This document shows positions 31,964-36,699 of a stretch of 36,699 nucleotides of DNA, piece after piece. The DNA comes from Rhizophlyctis rosea (Eukaryota; Chytridiomycota; Chytridiomycetes; Rhizophlyctidales; Rhizophlyctidaceae). Position 1 is the stretch's first letter; each line of letters starts with the position of its first letter. The DNA lies in contig JADGJC010000373.1 of assembly GCA_027596075.1 (NCBI GenBank), positions 1 through 36,699 on the forward strand, in the 5' to 3' direction. The notes beneath the pieces are model-generated. The model did not search any database and was not told the DNA's origin. It worked only from the letters and a program-made list of their open reading frames with translations. A program made the position numbers and the translations under genes.

Positions 31964-34181
31964 ATGAGTTTATCGAAGTTTTGGGAAGATCTTCCCATCC
32001 CCAACTCTGTAAATGCGACTCTGGAGGTTGCACTTGACAGGCTTGGGAAGTGGTCGTCGAGAGACACACTCACGGTCCTTGCCATCGCTGCGGCTGGGGT
32101 GAGTCGCCACGCTTGATGGCATCTTGCTTCGTCATCTCTGTCAGAGCCGTGCTAACTGAATCCTCCTTCGCAAATAGACCATCCCCCTCGTCTACTACGT
32201 CTACCAACACCTCGATCCCAATCTGAAGTTGATGGTCACTGGTGAAGTCAATCGCGCGAAAGTTGCAAAAGAGGTCCGTGAAAGAGGCCCTATCTCTTAT
32301 CGTTATGGGCTCTTTGGACCCGCCTATGTCGTCTGGGGCGAGGCAGGTGGCAAGTGGTTGTTGCAGGAGAATAAGAATAATTTGTTCTCTGGGTGAGTTT
32401 CTCGTAGGTTATGAATAATGTTTTTGCTGTGTTCGTGCAATTGTCCGGTTTTGGGGAGGGATGGGTGGAGGGAGATGGGGGACTGGAGCGGGAGGTGGGG
32501 AGTGGGAGGTGGGGAGTGGGAGGGGAAGCTGGGGAGCAGGATGTGATGGATGGTGTGTGCAGCCAAGCTGCGGATATTGCGCGAAGCGCACTTTCAATTC
32601 GTGATGTAATGGTTGGTGTGTGTAGAGGGGAGAGACAAGGAAGGTGGAGGAGGGAAGGCGGGGAGTAAGAGGTGGGAGTTGGAGGTGGGGGATGGGGGCG
32701 CGGGAGAGGGATCAGGGCGTGGGGAGACGGGAAGGTGGAAAAAAGGGGGCGGGAAGGGAGGGGAGGTGGGAAGCGGAGATTGGGAAGGGCAGGTGGGGTC
32801 GCGGGGGAGGGACTGTTTCATGTCCAAGTTCAATGAGACCAAAAAGCGCTCATCTAACCGCCCTCCTCCATGCAGCGAAGAAGGCCGCTCCACCATCTTC
32901 CGCCTCCTCTTCCACAACTCCATCCTGGACAAAGACGGCGACGCCCACACGCGAACCCGCCGTCTCCTCTCCCAAGCCTTCAAATCCGACTCCCTCCGCT
33001 CCTACCTCCCCCTCATGGTCTCCGAAATCCGCCACGATTTCGACCTCTGGACCGCCCTCTCAGCCTCCACCGGATCCGTCGACCTGGAACTGGAAATCAA
33101 ACAACTCGCCTTGCGCTTCGCCTTTACCCTGCTCGTTGGTGCGGATTTTAGGGGCCAGCATGACATTAGTGTGTGCCTTGTTGAGAAGTACGAGAAGTTG
33201 CTTGGGGCGTTTATTCCGTGGCCTTTGGGGGAGTGGGATGGGAAGAAGAAGAGTAGGGAGATTAGGCAGATGCTTGTTGATGATGTGAAGGCCATCATTA
33301 CACAAAGGAGGTTGATGTTGGCTAAGGGGGAGAAACCGGAAGTTATGGATCCGTTGTGGTTGTTGATGACTGCTAAGGATGAGAACGGGCAGGGGTAGGT
33401 GTTTTAGTTTCACTTGCGTCTTCAATGAACCATGTCACCAGAGAAGCACCATTTCTGATCATTTCCAAATACCACCAGCTACACCGACCAAGCTTTAGCG
33501 GATGAATGCGTCGTCCTCGTCATCGCCGGCCACGAAACCACCGCCAAAACCCTGGCAGCCTGGACTGTCGAACTCCTCCGCCAACCATCCCTCATCACCG
33601 CCCTCCGAGCTGAACAAGACGCTCTCGTCAAATCCATGCCCCTTGACGCCGACGGCAACTACACCAACGAACACATTAAACACATGCCCCTCCTCGATGC
33701 GACGTTTAGGGAGATTGAGCGTTTGTACGGCCCTGCTGGGGAGATTAGTCGGGTTGTGAAGAATGATTTGGTGTTTACACCTGAGGGAGGAGGGAAACCG
33801 GTTGTTGTTAAGAAGGGACATACAATTGCGTGGAGCATCACTACCACCAACCGTGACGCAGCCGTCTATCCCAATCCTGATGCATTCAACCCTTCCCGCT
33901 GGCTGGACACCGCTCACTCTAAACTCTCCTCCTCCGAAGATACCACCTCCGACCTAGGCGCCGTCAAAGTCTCCTCCTTCCGTCTGGGCACCTTCGGTGC
34001 CGGCCACCGTGTTTGCTTAGGCATGCAATTTGCGCGTATGGAGATGCTGTTGATTGGCGGGATGATGATTAAGGACTATGATTTCAAGAGTACTATTCCC
34101 GTGGAGGAGTTGAGGGAGGTTGGGAGGCCGAAGTTTGGATGGGAGAAGGGTGTGCCGGTTGTGTTTAAGAAGAGGAACTAG
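31964..34181 (+). CDS. Cytochrome P450 monooxygenase
   Basis: Heme-thiolate monooxygenase anchored in the ER membrane. Four exons: 31964-32098, 32178-32392, 32876-33394 and 33479-34181; phases agree and give 523 aa. A hydrophobic anchor spans residues about 33-55 (LTVLAIAAAG then PLVYYVY). Motifs: C-helix-like HTRTRRLL after 'LDKDGDA'; I-helix AGHETT (residues 306-311); K-helix EIER (Glu368, Arg371); FNPSRW; and the heme loop FGAGHRVCLG with the Cys469 thiolate ligand. The Pro-rich hinge normally found between the anchor and the catalytic domain is not recognisable, so the N-terminus is short or divergent. The FGAGHRVCLGMQFARME loop and the AGHETT helix are like CYP51/CYP26/CYP120-type enzymes, but the substrate cannot be told from sequence alone. 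Intron 2 is 483 nt and very G-rich, against 79 and 84 nt for the others. Confidence 0.92.
32450..32815 (+). repeat. G-rich purine tract inside P450 intron 2
   Basis: Most of intron 2 is G/A on the coding strand, with direct repeats of the type GGGAGGTGGGGAGT at about 32491-32519 and many G3-G4 runs separated by one to five bases. It is simple-sequence DNA able, in principle, to form G-quadruplexes in DNA or pre-mRNA. Confidence 0.8.
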
Positions 34182-35490
34182 AGTTGTTAGGGGGTGTGGT
34201 TGGCGATGGGCGCCCGGAGCGCTTCTTGCTTGTCGGACCTCCTGTCTCGTAGACGTCCATTTTTTGCGGTAACATACCCATATATCTATTATCACAATGA
34301 TATGCGCTGTTTTGCAATCTGATGATTGTGAAGTGCGTCTGCTTACTAGTCTGCTGGTTGCTGGATGTTTCATCTTTGATTCAAACATCGACCTACTGGT
34401 AAAACATCCCAAGACTTTCACGTCACATTCAGTACTTCACCAACCGAAACGCGCATGACAATGAACCCTCAAATCATGGTCTACTGCCTATAAGATGTCC
34501 ACGAGTCGCTGCCACGAAAAACCACATACGTCCTTCTCCCGGAGCATGATCCGGTGATCGGCGACTTGGCCGGTTACGTTCTCCTCCCCATAAGTACGAC
34601 TTCCCAAGCACAACCCGACCGACCTGGGGATTGAGTTTAGAGCAAGGATTCAGACCTCTCGCTCTCTGATCTAACGGCAGACTTGGCATGTTCATTTTTC
34701 CGGCTTTGGTCGAACCGTGCCGGTGATGCAGCGATGTTCATTCATTTTGGGGTGGTATTTGGGTCGGTTTAGCGGAAAAACAGCGGAACAAAAATAATAG
34801 AGACGGCACACCACATCATGATAGATGCGCTGGGGATCAGGTGAACACACATCTTTGGATTGAACAGGACGCAAACAAGCAGAAATCCCACATCATCGCA
34901 AAACTGATGTTGGATGTCGAAACGCAATAAAGACAAAAGGGTAATATGTGCGGAGACTTCGGATTGAATCACCTTCAACACTGAATTCGAAAAAGAGAGA
35001 GATGCGTTGCTCTGCTAATTTGGATGGGAATGTAAAACAAGCAGAGAAGGCGATTGGTATTGAAAGCGATGTATATATATCCGCTATGTTTGAAGAAAAA
35101 TAGACCGCGCAGCATGGATCTCAAAGTTCGTCAAAGCGTGGGCGCTCCACTCCGCTAAGGGTAATCCACCACTGAAAGGTATTATGCTCGATGATTTCAA
35201 ACTTTAGTTCTTCATGTTAGGCTAGCTGCCCATGATGGTGAAGAATTCCCCTGTGCAACCCTCCGTGTTATTACATCTGTTCCTACTGGACGTGATTTTC
35301 ACCTCGGTAGAGCCATAAAAGTATGGTACAGTGGCACCTCGGACTTGGTAGGTCCAGCACCCAAAGTGTCATGATCAGGAATCACTATCATGATGCTGTC
35401 AGGGCAGCGTTCAGGAGCCTGACTTAATCCGGAATTCCGACTGCATGCTTTTTTGCACTTATCACTGTGCTGGCGATTTAATTCATTCCC

Positions 35491-35834
35491 ATGGAAATTT
35501 CACCACAAAGTTTGAGCAGCAAATGCGCTCGCACGCAGAAGAGCCAGAAGCCGATCGTGAGAGATTCACATACTCAGTCTGTTCTCCCAGCCAGCGTTTC
35601 GTTCTCAGTTTACAATGTAAAAGTGGCCGGAAGGTGAGCAGAAGGTGTTTTCGATACTCCATATGAGTCGGTTGCAATACTTCCTCTTCTAACAGTTGTT
35701 CGGATCTCATATCCACGCCCACTTATCAAAGTTATCAACCAGCGAAAGTCACCAGCCCCACAAACTCAATGTCGATGACTGTCAAAAACCACTTCCACCA
35801 TCATACGCGTGGCAAAAAGCACCCAAAGCCTTGA
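35491..35834 (+). CDS. Possible two-exon small protein (93 aa)
   Basis: An ATG at 35491 opens a frame (MEISPQSLSSKCARTQKSQK to SVSFSVYNVKVAG) that ends at a GTGAGC donor at 35634. A 62-nt intron ending TTCTAACAG (35695) joins it in phase to SDLISTPTYQSYQPAKVTSP and a basic His-rich end (NHFHHHTRGKKHPKP) with stop at 35832-35834. No family recognised. It may be a real small gene or a leftover of a larger one. Confidence 0.28.
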
Positions 35835-36140
35835 ATGTGGGGTTTCACTCCAATATGCACGGCCTGTCTCTTTTTTCTCGTCTCGCCAGTCTGCACCAAC
35901 GGCACTGTCCGGTCCACCGAAGCATTGATAGGAACTTCTTCTGGAATAGAGCCTTCATCTGCAGTGGCTCCGCATTTCAACAATGCGGCTGTCCTACCGA
36001 TAACAATACCATTTTCAAAAACGGCCATATGTCCCAGTCGCATAATGGACAATTGCAGTAGTAATCCCCGCCGGTCGTTTTTTTTTTCGTCCAGTAATCT
36101 TGTGTCGGAAGGGATATCTAAAGGCATGTACCATGTTTAA
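35835..36140 (+). CDS. Possible small secreted protein
   Basis: The ATG overlaps the previous frame's stop (TGAATG). The first 22 residues look like a signal peptide (MWGFTPICTACLFFLVSPVC) and the rest is Ser/Asn rich with four more Cys. It contains VLPITIPFSKTA, close to the IPLTIPPGSTTA segment at 20.4 kb. The minus strand is also open here, so this is weak. Confidence 0.22.
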   Translation: MWGFTPICTACLFFLVSPVCTNGTVRSTEALIGTSSGIEPSSAVAPHFNNAAVLPITIPFSKTAICPSRIMDNCSSNPRRSFFFSSSNLVSEGISKGMYHV

Positions 36141-36699
36141 TTTCCACGCACCCATACGCATCTAGCCGCAGGGAACGACGGAGGCGGAAAAGACAGTCAG
36201 AATTGTTAATGATTACTCGTCCAGGTTGGTAACCAACGTGATGCAATTGAAAGAACGCTATTGTTCATCTGTACAGGCCTTCAGAAACTCAGATTCAGTT
36301 ACATCGTCACGAAGAGAAGATGGAGTTCGGCAGGATACTCAGGAGAGAAAAACAAAACCGGCGCCAACAGTGCGCGCTCCCGATGGAGTGATGACTATGA
36401 ACGGGGCTATTATCTTGTATAAAAGTAGAGCTGATTTGATTCGGCTATTCGCAAATATTGATTTCTGCTTGTTTTGGTAGGTCTCAGTATCTTGCCGTGG
36501 CTATGGAATGGGAGGCAGATGCCATGAGCCAAGAAATGCGACGGGGGTCCACTAACAAGCAAAAAATCAAGGGACAAGGCCGATAAAGCATCCAGGACAA
36601 CGATGGGGGTGATTTCATGACCATTGTGACAGGTTTTCGTTCATTGGTAGGATGCGTTTCTCAAGAATAGCAGTCCCATTGCATTCGCAACTTTCTTAC

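Larger units (their letters stand above)
34182..36699. other. Right-end region without a recognisable gene
   Basis: After the P450 stop I see no intact gene. Two small plus-strand frames are listed at 35491-35834 and 35835-36140. A 108-codon minus-strand frame (36127-35801) overlaps them and also looks coding-like. An 84-codon frame at 36226-36480 has no motif. Confidence 0.4.

Noticed and set aside
32613..32875. Upstream extension of the P450 exon 3 frame (Gly/Arg/Glu rich)
   Set aside because: It is translation of the G-rich intron; the conserved P450 sequence starts right after the TGCAG acceptor at 32875.

Overview
This is a eukaryotic nuclear window, most likely from an early-diverging (chytrid-like) fungus. 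The genes have many short spliceosomal introns (about 45-160 nt) with GT..AG ends and frequent CTAAC- or CTGAC-like branch sites. There is an NDUFS6 subunit of respiratory complex I, a fungal-type NDC80, a cytosolic-type tRNA-Pro with a T-run terminator, and an uncharacterised TIR-like/TPR protein of a kind seen in zoosporic fungi and other lower eukaryotes. The lineage call is inference; no marker in the window settles it.

Confident loci, left to right: (1) 1210-3604 (+), an intronless nine-repeat Myb/SANT protein interrupted by one frameshift; (2) 5691-6788 (+), NDUFS6 in five exons; (3) 15587-12189 (-), kinetochore protein NDC80 in ten exons, with a 10-N assembly gap in one intron; (4) 23100-23171 (+), tRNA-Pro(UGG); (5) 23724-26031 (+), a nine-exon class I/II PLP aminotransferase; (6) 29400-27364 (-), an intronless 678-aa protein with an N-terminal TIR-like domain, TPRs and a coiled coil; (7) 31964-34181 (+), a four-exon cytochrome P450. 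The spliced models for NDUFS6, NDC80, the aminotransferase and the P450 all keep phase at every junction and give proteins of 140, 724, 568 and 523 aa.

Between these lie long stretches (3.6-5.6, 6.8-12.1, 15.6-23.1, 29.4-31.9 and 34.2-36.7 kb) without an intact recognisable gene. They hold many short coding-like pieces in changing frames, some with good splice sites: a decayed Myb array downstream of the intact one, pieces that read like an exostosin (GT47) glycosyltransferase, leader-peptide-like starts, and a recurring 'P-L/I-T-I-P' motif. I read these as relics of duplicated, partly secreted or glycosylation-related families. The relic calls are eye-made and low confidence.

The intact genes are mostly unrelated single-copy genes (respiration, chromosome segregation, amino-acid metabolism, oxidation). 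There is no operon-like or clustered pathway. The best candidates for unusual biology are the TIR-like/TPR protein, which keeps a WCxxEL motif like that of catalytic TIRs, and the Myb array with its decaying neighbour.
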